Shown here one piece after another: positions 25,558-34,471 of a stretch of 64,000 bases of DNA. This DNA comes from Tengunoibacter tsumagoiensis (lineage in GTDB: Bacteria > Chloroflexota > Ktedonobacteria > Ktedonobacterales > Ktedonobacteraceae). The position numbers and the translations under genes are program-made. The notes under the pieces are model-generated. The model had not been told where the DNA came from. It did not search any database and saw only the letters and a list, made by a program, of their open reading frames with translations. The first letter of the stretch is position 1. Each line of letters opens with the position of its first letter. Location: assembly GCF_003967535.1 (NCBI RefSeq), contig NZ_BIFR01000001.1:2231001-2295000 (forward strand), in the 5' to 3' direction.

Positions 25558-27657
25558 TCAGGCACCGCTGCTGCGTAGCTTATAGACCTTGATTGCAACC
25601 TGTAAGGTGAGCCAGTTGCTGCGTTCTTGCAGGTCGATATCGCAGAGAGATTGCAAGCGTTCGAGACGCTGGATTAAGGTATTACGATGTACAAAGAGAC
25701 GATCGGACGTTTTCGTGAGATTTCCTGCGCATTCCAGATAGGTCTCCAGCGTATCAAGAAGATCAGTATTCTTGCGCCGATCGTAGCTATCGATGCGTGC
25801 AATCTGATCCTGATAGACATCGCGCAGATCATCCATGTGCGCAATCTTGTAGAGATAACGATAAACCCCTAGATCGTTAAAATGAGTCACAATGGGCTGA
25901 CGTTTGCTCTCATTGGCCTTTGGCTCATGCAGATTCTGCCCCATTTGAAGAGCCTCATTCGCTTCAGCAAAGCCGCGTCGATAGTCAATAATATGCTGGC
26001 AGGTATTGCCGATGCCAATCGAGAGATAGACATCGTACTCATTGTGCATCTGATGAGCCAGATCATCTAGCCAGCTCTTCAGTCGTGTGCCAGTGGGATC
26101 TTTAGAGAGCGGAATAATGCAGGTTAAGAGATTTTCGTGTTCGTAGAAAACCGAACCAGAAAAATTATCCTGAATGCGCCGACGCACAATGCCACTCATA
26201 CGTTTGTATGCAGATTGCAGTGAGATACCCTGGGCAAGGCTACTGTTCTCATGAGAAGGCAGAGGACCAGATGAACGAGCCTTCTGACCTTTGGGTGACT
26301 GAGCGCTTTCATCCCAGCGGGTATCAACATGGGCGATCTCAATCATCACTGCTGCATGTGGGCGTGTCAGATCGCAGCCCAGAAAATGTGCGCGTTGGCG
26401 CAGTGAATCCTCAGAATCACCTGTCCCAAGCATCAGATCATCGAAGAAGCCCTTAACGAGATTCTTTTGAGCTAACTGATTGACGAGGTAACTATTTTTA
26501 ATAGCGATAGCGGCCTGGTTCGCAATCGTGGTTAAGAGGGTCTGATCTTCAGAGGAGAAGCGGCGATGCTTATTCGAATAACAGTTGATCAGTCCTAATT
26601 GTTCTGTTCCCGCAATCAATGGCGCAGAGATGAGCGTGCGATACTGCGTATCTTTGAGAGGATTTAAACGTTCAATTGCGAGTGTATCGGCCTCATGTTC
26701 GGCATTCTGATCCTCAATACCCTGAACCGCAGACTCATTGAGCTCGCGCAGGCGTTCGAGCGTCTGACGATCGACCTCAATAGGGTGAAAATGGGCGCGT
26801 TCATTGTTCATGCTAGGGGCCGTCGCACGTACAGTGAGCCTTCTACCATTCTGCCTTGGTGCCTCCAGATCCCGTTCGCGTGCCTGATCCATGAGCATAA
26901 TAACGCAGAGATCAACCTCCATAATCTGCACAGTCAATGTTGCCAGTGAGCGGAGCATATCATCGAGATAGAGACCAGAACTAATTGTCTGGCTGAGGAC
27001 AGAGAGAGAGGTTAAAATACTCAGTTTGCGCTGCGTGTTTTCGTAGAGTTGAGCATTTTCGATCGCGCTGGCAACGAGCGCAGCGGTATTACTGATAAAG
27101 CTATGGTGTTGTTCAGTAAATTCGTGTGGAGCAACTGCTTGCACAGTAATGACCCCAATGAGGTGTCGATTTTTCGCAATGATAGGCACCGTCATAATCG
27201 ACTGAAACTTTTCCTCTTCCAGTTCAGGAAAATAGCAGAAGCGGGGATCTTCCAGAGCCTCTTCCTTGAGAAAGACGGGTTTGCGATGGAGCGCGACCCA
27301 GCCAGCAATGCCTTCACCCAGCGAAAGCGTGATTTTACCCACAAGATGTTGATACTTCTCATTGGTACTGGCGAGAATCAGGCGTTCTTTGTCTTTGTCA
27401 TACAAATAAATAAAAGCCATTTGACAAGAAGTTGCGCGGACGACAGTGTCCACCAGATGGCGTAACACTTCCTCAAGCCGGAGTGTAGAACCAACTGTTG
27501 AGATCACTTCATTGAGTAAAGCGTTCTCCTGTGTACGCATTTCGATCTCACGGTGTAGTGTAGAAAGTTCTGTTTGTAGATCTTCGAATGATTGCTTACC
27601 TGCATCCTGCGGGGAATAAGAGGAAAGCTGATGATTGGTACTGGCCTTGTAAGACAT
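25558..27657 (-). CDS. GAF-GAF-PucR-type transcriptional regulator
   Basis: About 699 residues; the ATG at 27657 follows AGGAGG by 4 nt. A coiled coil (about 20-50) leads into two GAF domains (about 50-200 and 215-400), then a CdaR/GGDEF-like central region and a PucR-type C-terminal HTH: L-L-D-T-L-E-T-Y-L-E-C-A-G-N-L-T-K-T, then L-F-V-H-R-N-T-L-I-Q-R-L. PucR regulators often control purine, pyrimidine or amino-acid use. It is divergent from an NCS1 permease and cytosine deaminase, its likely targets. Confidence 0.85.
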   Translation of the reverse strand: MSYKASTNHQLSSYSPQDAGKQSFEDLQTELSTLHREIEMRTQENALLNEVISTVGSTLRLEEVLRHLVDTVVRATSCQMAFIYLYDKDKERLILASTNEKYQHLVGKITLSLGEGIAGWVALHRKPVFLKEEALEDPRFCYFPELEEEKFQSIMTVPIIAKNRHLIGVITVQAVAPHEFTEQHHSFISNTAALVASAIENAQLYENTQRKLSILTSLSVLSQTISSGLYLDDMLRSLATLTVQIMEVDLCVIMLMDQARERDLEAPRQNGRRLTVRATAPSMNNERAHFHPIEVDRQTLERLRELNESAVQGIEDQNAEHEADTLAIERLNPLKDTQYRTLISAPLIAGTEQLGLINCYSNKHRRFSSEDQTLLTTIANQAAIAIKNSYLVNQLAQKNLVKGFFDDLMLGTGDSEDSLRQRAHFLGCDLTRPHAAVMIEIAHVDTRWDESAQSPKGQKARSSGPLPSHENSSLAQGISLQSAYKRMSGIVRRRIQDNFSGSVFYEHENLLTCIIPLSKDPTGTRLKSWLDDLAHQMHNEYDVYLSIGIGNTCQHIIDYRRGFAEANEALQMGQNLHEPKANESKRQPIVTHFNDLGVYRYLYKIAHMDDLRDVYQDQIARIDSYDRRKNTDLLDTLETYLECAGNLTKTSDRLFVHRNTLIQRLERLQSLCDIDLQERSNWLTLQVAIKVYKLRSSGA

Positions 27658-27787
27658 GCAACCTCCTGATCTAACATCAGATAGCACAGGTTTGAGTACC
27701 TGGACACCACTGTTGCAGTCGTTGGAACGGTGGTACAAAGAGATTCAACCATCCCTGTGTGTACAAGTTCGCTACAATGTGAGACGA

Positions 27788-27826
27788 GCGACCAACATTA
27801 TGCCTGAGCGGTACAACGTTGGTCGC
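27788..27826. promoter_or_regulatory. Inverted repeat in the PucR/permease intergenic region
   Basis: GCGACCAACATT (27788-27799) and AACGTTGGTCGC (27815-27826) are complementary at 11 of 12 positions. It sits between the two divergent genes and is a candidate operator of the PucR protein. The rest of the 440-nt gap holds the permease promoter and leader. Confidence 0.55.
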
Positions 27827-27934
27827 CCTGAGTGGGTTCAATGGGTATGGATACAACATCCATAACTATTACCAGCCATTGTACCCATTTTCTGTCGCTA
27901 CGTCTAGAGTTTCCTCTTCAGTTTCTGCGGAATC

Positions 27935-27962
27935 TTGACAAGTTTATTTTTTTGGGTATTAT
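27935..27962 (+). promoter_or_regulatory. Promoter of the permease gene
   Basis: TTGACA (27935-27940), a 16-nt spacer and TATTAT (27957-27962). The transcript would have a leader of about 130 nt holding the two hairpins described next. Confidence 0.7.
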
Positions 27963-27989
27963 ACAAGAGTATAACCTGTTTATTTTCAC

Positions 27990-28027
27990 CGTACACCGCT
28001 GTACGTTTTTTCGTGCAGCGTTTTTTT
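27990..28027 (+). terminator. Tandem, mutually exclusive terminator hairpins (attenuator)
   Basis: Hairpin 1 is CGTACA (27990-27995) with TGTACG (28000-28005), followed by TTTTTT. Hairpin 2 is GCTGTACG (27998-28005) with CGTGCAGC (28012-28019), loop TTTTTT, followed by G and TTTTTTT. They share 27998-28005, so only one can form at a time. Lying between promoter and start, they look like transcription attenuation. Confidence 0.65.
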
Positions 28028-28097
28028 GTGTACTTATTCTTTGGTACATCATTTTAGTTTTCTCTTATTTTTCGTCTCCTTAAAGGGGGTATCGTCA

Positions 28098-29486
28098 ATG
28101 GCAACAGAGACCGTCGTGACGGCCGAACAAGAATTGGGTATTGAGACACGTGGTATCGAGCGAGTGTCGCCCAAATCGCGTACTCATGTTCGTATTTTTG
28201 ATAATTTCACCACCTGGCTTTCCGCAAATCTTGTTATTTCCACCGTTGCTGTAGGGGCTCTAGCGGTTCCAGTCTTTGGCCTGGGCTTCTGGCAGAGTAT
28301 TTTAGCAATTCTTCTTTTCAATATTTTGGGCGTTTTGCCTGTGGCATTTTTCTCTACATTAGGACCAAAGCTCGGTCTGCGTCAGATGACTATCTCGCGC
28401 TTCTCCTTTGGTTGGGTTGGGGCCATTGTTATGGCTCTCTTCAATATTGCAGCCTGTATTGGTTGGTCAGCAGTCAATGTGATTGTAGGCGGGCAGCTTG
28501 TCTCTGCTCTCAGTAACGGAGCGATACCATCCTGGGTCGGTATTATTGTTATTGCTATTGTCACAACCATTGTCAGCATTTATGGATACAAGTTTGTTCA
28601 TGCGTATGAGCGCTATGCCTGGATTCCCATGGCATTAATTTTTGTCATTCTGATGGTGATTGCAGGACCGCATGTTACGATTGTACCACCTCCTGCTTAT
28701 AGCTTTGCCACGATTGCTTCGTTTGTCTCCTTTGGTGGAGCGGTATACGGGTTTGCAACTGGTTGGAGCTCATATGCATCTGACTATACCGTGAACCAGC
28801 CTGAAGAGACCTCTGCGGCACGCGTGTTCTGGCTAACGTTCCTGGGCGTAACGATTCCTTGTATTTTGTTAGAGATTATGGGAATGGCTCTGACCACTGG
28901 CTACAAAGGCAATGGCGCTGGCGATCTGTTGTCAGCAGTATTGCAGCCCTGGGGTGTTGCTGGAAAGCTTCTGCTGGTTCTGCTGGCATTGAGCGTTATC
29001 GCAAATAACATTCCTAACGACTACAGCCTGGGTCTGACCATGCAGGTTCTTGGGCGTTCCTTCCAGTATGTCAATCGTGCTGTCTGGACGTTGATTGGAG
29101 CTGTGATCTATATTGCCATCGCTATTCCTGCTTCCGCCAACTACAATGGCACGTTAGAGAACTTCTTGTTGCTCATTGCCTATTGGTTGGGTCCCTGGGC
29201 CATTATTCTGGTGATTGAGCACTTCTTCTTCCGTCGTGGTAGCTACAACGTTGATGACTGGAATACAGCGAGCAAGTTACCTCAAGGTTGGGCTGCACTC
29301 ATTGCGATGGCTGCTGGATTAGTTGGTGTCTATCTGGGAGCTGCTCAATTACTGTTTGTTGGGCCGATTGCTTACTGGTTGGGTGGTAAGTATGGAATTG
29401 ATATTGGCTTCGAGCTAGGTGTTGTTTTTGCAGCGGTTGTCTACGTGATTTTACGTTCGGTTGAGCGACGTACAGCTGGCCGCTAG
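28098..29486 (+). CDS. NCS1-family nucleobase permease (CodB-like)
   Basis: 462 residues; the ATG at 28098 follows AAAGGGGGT. Twelve membrane helices are predicted. NCS1 marks: N-L-V-I-S-T-V-A-V-G-A-L at helix 1, G-L-R-Q-M-T-I-S-R-F-S-F-G after helix 2, and W-S-S-Y-A-S-D-Y-T mid-protein. It imports cytosine, uracil, purines or allantoin with a cation. With the downstream cytosine deaminase it forms a codBA-like pair, though a terminator stands between them. Confidence 0.87.
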   Translation: MATETVVTAEQELGIETRGIERVSPKSRTHVRIFDNFTTWLSANLVISTVAVGALAVPVFGLGFWQSILAILLFNILGVLPVAFFSTLGPKLGLRQMTISRFSFGWVGAIVMALFNIAACIGWSAVNVIVGGQLVSALSNGAIPSWVGIIVIAIVTTIVSIYGYKFVHAYERYAWIPMALIFVILMVIAGPHVTIVPPPAYSFATIASFVSFGGAVYGFATGWSSYASDYTVNQPEETSAARVFWLTFLGVTIPCILLEIMGMALTTGYKGNGAGDLLSAVLQPWGVAGKLLLVLLALSVIANNIPNDYSLGLTMQVLGRSFQYVNRAVWTLIGAVIYIAIAIPASANYNGTLENFLLLIAYWLGPWAIILVIEHFFFRRGSYNVDDWNTASKLPQGWAALIAMAAGLVGVYLGAAQLLFVGPIAYWLGGKYGIDIGFELGVVFAAVVYVILRSVERRTAGR

Positions 29487-29515
29487 TCTGCGATCTGTCT
29501 CGAGTGACAATGATA

Positions 29516-29556
29516 GGGAGTATTACCGATTATTGGTAATACTCCCCGTCCTTTTT
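29516..29556 (+). terminator. Intrinsic terminator after the permease gene
   Basis: GGGAGTATTACC (29516-29527) and GGTAATACTCCC (29535-29546) form a perfect 12-bp stem with a 7-nt loop, followed by CGTCC and TTTTTT. The deaminase gene starts 74 nt further on, so it may have its own promoter or depend on read-through. Confidence 0.88.
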
Positions 29557-29619
29557 TGGGAGGAATGCGTTTTTCTCTAAGGAAAAGAACGTAGTAGTGA
29601 AGTGAAACTGAGGTCTGTC

Positions 29620-30909
29620 ATGCCATATGATCTACTCATTCGCCATGCCCAATTGCCCAACCGGCAGGGTCTGGTAGACATTGCTATTCAGGATGGTCGT
29701 TTTGTCCGTATTGCGCCAGAGTTGCTGAATGGGTCAGCCCGAAGAGAGATAGATGCTGCTGGACATCTGCTCTCCCCTCCTTTTATTGATGCACATGTCC
29801 ATCTGGATGCAGTATTGACGGTGGGTCAGCCGCGCTATAACGAGACAGGAACGCTCTTAGAGGGAATTCAGATCTGGAGTGAGCGCAAGCCGGATCTAAC
29901 CCATGAGGATGTCAAGCGACGTGCGTTAGAAGCGATCCGTTGGGAAGTTGCACAAGGAACAGGCTATATTCGGAGCCATGTAGATGTCTGTGATCCGAAG
30001 CTGACCGCTTTGCGAGCGTTACTCGAAGTACGGGAAGAGGTGCGCGATATCTGTGAGCTTCAACTTGTCGCATTTCCGCAGGATGGTATCCTCTCATTTC
30101 CGGGTGGGAGAGAGCTTATGCGCAAAGCGATGGAGCTGGGCTGTGATATTGTGGGAGGGATTCCGCACTATGAATGGACACGGGACATGGGAGTAGAGGA
30201 TGTCCATTATGTCTTTGAGCTGGCCAAAGAGTTTCAGCGAGACATTGATTGTCATTGTGATGAGACTGATGATCCTCACTCTCGCTTTACAGAAGTGATG
30301 GCGGCAGACACCCTGATGCAGGGCTGGCAAGGGCGTGTGACTGCCAGTCATTGTACAGCGATGGGCTCCTATGATAATGCATATAGCTTTAAACTCATCC
30401 GTCTACTGGCACAGGCTCAGATGAACGTCATTGCCAATCCATTTGATAATATCGTATTGCAGGGCCGTTTTGATAGTTATCCCAAACGTCGTGGTGTGAC
30501 ACGTGTGAAGGAGCTCCTGGCCGGGGGAGTAAACGTCTCGCTAGGTCATGATTCAATCATGGACCCCTGGTTTCCTCTCGGGCGTGGCGATATGTTGGCA
30601 GCAGCCCAGCAAGCGTTATTCTTATGTCATATGAGCGGCTATGAAGAGATTCAAGAGATCTTTGAGCTTATCACCAATAGAGCTGCCCGTACCCTTCGCG
30701 TGCAGGATCGCTATGGGATTGACGAAGGGAAACCTGCGGATTTCTTGCTCCTGGATGCTCCGTCAGCGTTTGAGGCATTGCGTCTCTTGCCCGCACGTTT
30801 ACATGTCTTCAAGGCAGGGCATGAAGTTGCCAGTACCGCGCCAGCACAGAGCATCGTTCGTCGAGTGGGAGAGAACGAAGGTACAGCGGTTACCTATCGT
30901 CCATACTAG
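29620..30909 (+). CDS. codA: Cytosine deaminase
   Basis: 429 residues, amidohydrolase superfamily. It hydrolyses cytosine to uracil and ammonia with a divalent metal. Seen: metal ligands F-I-D-A-H-V-H-L-D near residue 60, H-C-D-E near 210 and G-H-D-S-I-M-D-P-W-F-P-L-G near 310, the last close to the E. coli CodA signature, plus a C-terminal amidohydrolase beta-domain. The ATG at 29620 is preceded by GAGG; a GTG 18 nt upstream is less likely. It is probably functionally linked with the permease upstream. Related deaminases acting on other pterins or creatinine cannot be wholly excluded. Confidence 0.85.
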   Translation: MPYDLLIRHAQLPNRQGLVDIAIQDGRFVRIAPELLNGSARREIDAAGHLLSPPFIDAHVHLDAVLTVGQPRYNETGTLLEGIQIWSERKPDLTHEDVKRRALEAIRWEVAQGTGYIRSHVDVCDPKLTALRALLEVREEVRDICELQLVAFPQDGILSFPGGRELMRKAMELGCDIVGGIPHYEWTRDMGVEDVHYVFELAKEFQRDIDCHCDETDDPHSRFTEVMAADTLMQGWQGRVTASHCTAMGSYDNAYSFKLIRLLAQAQMNVIANPFDNIVLQGRFDSYPKRRGVTRVKELLAGGVNVSLGHDSIMDPWFPLGRGDMLAAAQQALFLCHMSGYEEIQEIFELITNRAARTLRVQDRYGIDEGKPADFLLLDAPSAFEALRLLPARLHVFKAGHEVASTAPAQSIVRRVGENEGTAVTYRPY

Positions 30910-30922
30910 GAGTGAGTATGAG

Positions 30923-30962
30923 GATTGGGCGAGTCTAAAGAATATTGACCGCTCGCCCAATC
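30923..30962. terminator. Terminator between convergent genes
   Basis: GATTGGGCGAG (30923-30933) and CTCGCCCAATC (30952-30962) are a perfect 11-bp stem. It overlaps the last codons of the minus-strand gene. Confidence 0.7.
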
Positions 30963-31618
30963 AGCACTGCCAGGATAGTCATAGCAAGCAAAGCCTCAAT
31001 CATCATCAACACCTTGGCTGGCCTGGTAAGTGGAAACGTATCAGCGGGGCTAAGAGCCGTTGCGCCGGTAAACGCAAGAAAAACATAATCGACAAAGTTT
31101 GGTGCCCAGTTCTCAACACTATTGCCACTGGCCTGCTGTGGAAAAAGAAAATCGGCTGCTCGATGTCCAGCATGATGGCGAGCAATGGGACCTCCCCCAT
31201 CTATCTCCCAATACCACAACGCAAAGACAAGGATATTTGCAATCCAGAGGAGAGCCCCGGTGCGCAACAAAGAGATAGCCTGTGCCTCGCTCCTATGAGG
31301 CAGCGTTGAGATCAGTAACGTGACCCCAATCACCAGCGCCAGGGTTACACCTCCTAACAGAATAAAAGATAGAGACCGATTTACTTTTGCAGAGAGCGGC
31401 CTTTGAAAGAGGTGGCTCAGAATAACGGGCAGGACAAGAACAATTTCAAAGGCGAGCGGGAGCCAATTGGGCCCCAGAGTGAGCCTGGCAGGTAAGAACA
31501 GGAAGACCACCCCGATCAACAACGTGCCGCCAATAGCGATCAAGCGTGCCGTAAATGGAAGTTTCTTCTGCTGCATATGAGAAACATCAGCATCGGATGG
31601 CTGTTGGGTTTGATTCAT
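30935..31618 (-). CDS. Integral membrane protein, DUF1345-like
   Basis: 227 residues with six likely membrane helices. The C-terminal third, N-F-V-D-Y-V-F-L-A-F-T-G-A-T-A-L-S-P-A-D-T, resembles the pore-like turn of two-helix ion-channel-like membrane proteins (DUF1345). The ribosome site is weak (AAAGGAT about 14 nt away). Function unknown. The neighbouring codA gene is convergent, so no operon is implied. Confidence 0.65.
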   Translation of the reverse strand: MNQTQQPSDADVSHMQQKKLPFTARLIAIGGTLLIGVVFLFLPARLTLGPNWLPLAFEIVLVLPVILSHLFQRPLSAKVNRSLSFILLGGVTLALVIGVTLLISTLPHRSEAQAISLLRTGALLWIANILVFALWYWEIDGGGPIARHHAGHRAADFLFPQQASGNSVENWAPNFVDYVFLAFTGATALSPADTFPLTRPAKVLMMIEALLAMTILAVLIGRAVNIL

Positions 31619-32011
31619 GTGTTTGTAACTATCCTTTTAAACTAGAAATGATACATTTCCTGATAATCTTAACGAATTGATCCTCCAAATGGCATCCCTA
31701 TTCATCAACACGTTTGTGTGATCCCTGGTGTATTGATCGGGTGGGTTGGGTCTGCAGAGAGATGCCATCCTTTTTATTCATCGACCTCTCTTTTTCTTCT
31801 TGTGTATTTAAAAATACATCCTATATAAGAGATAGCAGAAGAGTTCCTTCTTTTGTTGTCTCGTAGTAAAATGACAAAGTATTCAGAAAAAGGATGAAAT
31901 GATGCAAATTCTAGTCATATCTGGTATAGTGGATATGATCCGATCAATACTGCCTCCTTGTTGGTCAGCGGTTGTGGTGAATGTGTGGAGAGGGAGGTAT
32001 GAGAGGTACAT
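31619..32011. other. Intergenic region before the GAF-PAS kinase
   Basis: About 390 nt, AT-rich in its middle. No ORF, hairpin or convincing promoter seen apart from a GAGGT ribosome site near 32002. Confidence 0.4.
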
Positions 32012-32014
32012 GTG

Positions 32015-34471
32015 ATGATGGATGTGGGGCAAAGACATGAACAACGTAGTACACCAGAAATACTGACAGCTTTACTCAATGAATTGAGTGCGATCACAGA
32101 TTATCGTACCTTGCGCGACAGTATTCCCCGAAGATTGACGCTTTTACTCAACTGTCAGTGTGTCTTGCTCTACCAGCGCGTAGACGAGACATTACAGCTG
32201 GCATCCGCATCGTTTGGAGAGAAACCAGGCTGGTCAGCGGCTCTCCTTGCAGTGGCTCATATTAATCCAGTGCGTCTGAGTAGTGATATTCCTGAAGCAC
32301 GTGCCTGGCGTGAACGACGTCCAGTCTGCCAGCCCGTGAATCAAGTCAAGAGCATCATGGTCCCCTTGCTTTATCGTCAACAGTGCATAGGCGTATTGAG
32401 TGCCCTGCGTGGATCGTTAGAAGGCTCTGAAGAGGAAGGAAGAGAAGATCCAGTGCCAGGGATCTGGAGCGCCGACGATCTTCCTCTGTTAGAAGCTGCG
32501 GCAGGGATTGTCGCCCTCCTATTAGAGAACACTCGTCTATTGGAGCATGATAGGATGCGGATTCACGAGTTATCGTTACTTAACAGCATTAGTAGCCAGA
32601 TTCATTGTTCGCTGTATGAAGTTGAGCGTATTCGCAGCATCGTTACACAGCGTGTGAGAGAGATCGCCTCGGCGGATCTCTGCGAATTATTGGGTCCTAC
32701 ACCATTGGAGGGAAAAGGAGATTGGTTAACACCCATCTTATGCGAGAGACTCTTTCAGCGTTTTCAAGATCAGAGCTCCCCTTTGATTCTTGAGCGGATG
32801 GGGCAAGAGAACGATGGATATGAGAATGGCTATCTGCTTGAATTACCAATCGAGATCAAGACCTTTTTTGCGATTCCTCTGCTCAGTGCACGAAGTTTTG
32901 GGCGTTCTGGATCAGCGTCGTTCCCGCATGGGAGTGGCCGATTGAGCGAAGAAGCGAACGAGTCAAAGATATTAGGAATTATTGTTGGCGGAATGTACAG
33001 ACCCTGGAAGTTGAGGCAGACCGAACTGACGCTACTGCAGGTACTTGCCAGTCAAGCGGGAGCCGCCTTAGAGAATATGCACTTAATGGATGAGGTTGTC
33101 GAAGCGCGTAATGAGGCTCGCAAGCTTTTGCGGCAGGTTTTGGATGATCAGCGCCTCAAAGAACTGATCTTAGAGAGCATTCCAAGTGGATTAATCACTA
33201 CAGACCTGGAGGGGCGTATTCAAACCTTTAACCATGCGGCTGAAGCGGTGCTTGGATATTCATCCTTTGAAGTTTTGGGGCAATCGTTGCATAAATTTCT
33301 GGACCTGCGCTCAACTTTCTCTTCATTACCCTATGCACAGCCACCTAAAACGCCTGGTCAGCCCCAGGAACTTCTGTATACATCAACATACACAGGCGAA
33401 GTACAGCAAGGGACTGTAACGATAGAAGATCGTTATGATCGAGAACTGGTGCTTGAAGTAACAATCAATCCATTATGTAATGACCTTGGTGAGCGAATTG
33501 GGATGCTTGTCGCCTTTACAGATATGACCTCGATGCATCGATTGGAGGAAGAGAAGCGCCGTTTAGATCGCCTTGCCTCACTGGGCGAGATGGCAGCTGG
33601 AGTTGCGCATGAAGTTCGCAACCCATTGGCCTCAATTAAGACCTCTATCCAGATGTTACAAGTTGATCTTCTGGCCGAAGAGCTCCCAGGTGAAGATAGT
33701 GAACCCAGCAAAGCGGGTGGACCCATTGAGAGTGGAGATGAAGGAGCAGCCTGGGTACAGCAATCGATAGCTGTGATTTTAAAGGAAGTTGAGCGTCTTG
33801 ATACTATCGTCAGAGACCTGCTTCTCTTCGCCAAAAACGGACAACTGCATCGAACGCGCTGTTCCTTTCCGGATATCTGTCAACTGGTCTTAAGTATGTT
33901 ACAGCCTCGTTTTCATGCGGCAGGCATTGCCGTGCATCAGGTCTATGACGAACTTGTGCCAGCCTGGATTGATCGAGGGCAGATCGAGCAGGTCTTACTC
34001 AATCTCTGTCTGAATGCGCTCCAGGCCATGTCCGATGGTGGAATTTTAACGCTTTCCTGTCGAAGCATAGCAGCCACCTATGCTATTCGTCAACGGAGCG
34101 ATCTGCAAGGGCGGGCCTACGCTATCAATGCTCCCGGTTCGCATGTATCGAAAGAGGCTTCTGTTCAGCAGTGGTTAGAGTGTGTCATCAGTGATACTGG
34201 AGTTGGGATGACACCGGACCAGCTTCAACATATCTTTCAGCCTTTTTATACAACTAAAGCTCATGGTATTGGTCTGGGACTGGCCATCTCACGTCGTCTT
34301 GTCGAAGATCATGGTGGGTACCTATTAATTGAAAGTCATCTGGGATATGGAGCTACCGTAGTGATGCGGCTCCCCCTTCTCACAGATGCATATATGCAGG
34401 CGTTACAGAGGGCCGAAGGAGGCGAGAAGGAAGGAGAGAGGCACAATGAGTCTGACAATTCTCATTATTGA
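32015..34471 (+). CDS. GAF-GAF-PAS sensor histidine kinase (NtrB-like)
   Basis: About 818 residues, soluble. Domains: GAF (about 10-170), GAF-like (about 180-360), a coiled coil, PAS (about 385-505: E-S-I-P-S-G-L-I-T-T-D-L-E-G-R-I), HisKA with S-L-G-E-M-A-A-G-V-A-H-E-V-R-N-P-L (acceptor His in H-E-V-R-N-P), and HATPase with N-box L-N-L-C-L-N-A-L-Q-A-M and G1 D-T-G-V-G-M. A GTG at 32012 and ATGs at 32015 and 32018 are possible starts; GAGGT fits 32015. It overlaps the regulator gene by 26 nt, so the pair is coupled. Confidence 0.88.
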   Translation: MMDVGQRHEQRSTPEILTALLNELSAITDYRTLRDSIPRRLTLLLNCQCVLLYQRVDETLQLASASFGEKPGWSAALLAVAHINPVRLSSDIPEARAWRERRPVCQPVNQVKSIMVPLLYRQQCIGVLSALRGSLEGSEEEGREDPVPGIWSADDLPLLEAAAGIVALLLENTRLLEHDRMRIHELSLLNSISSQIHCSLYEVERIRSIVTQRVREIASADLCELLGPTPLEGKGDWLTPILCERLFQRFQDQSSPLILERMGQENDGYENGYLLELPIEIKTFFAIPLLSARSFGRSGSASFPHGSGRLSEEANESKILGIIVGGMYRPWKLRQTELTLLQVLASQAGAALENMHLMDEVVEARNEARKLLRQVLDDQRLKELILESIPSGLITTDLEGRIQTFNHAAEAVLGYSSFEVLGQSLHKFLDLRSTFSSLPYAQPPKTPGQPQELLYTSTYTGEVQQGTVTIEDRYDRELVLEVTINPLCNDLGERIGMLVAFTDMTSMHRLEEEKRRLDRLASLGEMAAGVAHEVRNPLASIKTSIQMLQVDLLAEELPGEDSEPSKAGGPIESGDEGAAWVQQSIAVILKEVERLDTIVRDLLLFAKNGQLHRTRCSFPDICQLVLSMLQPRFHAAGIAVHQVYDELVPAWIDRGQIEQVLLNLCLNALQAMSDGGILTLSCRSIAATYAIRQRSDLQGRAYAINAPGSHVSKEASVQQWLECVISDTGVGMTPDQLQHIFQPFYTTKAHGIGLGLAISRRLVEDHGGYLLIESHLGYGATVVMRLPLLTDAYMQALQRAEGGEKEGERHNESDNSHY

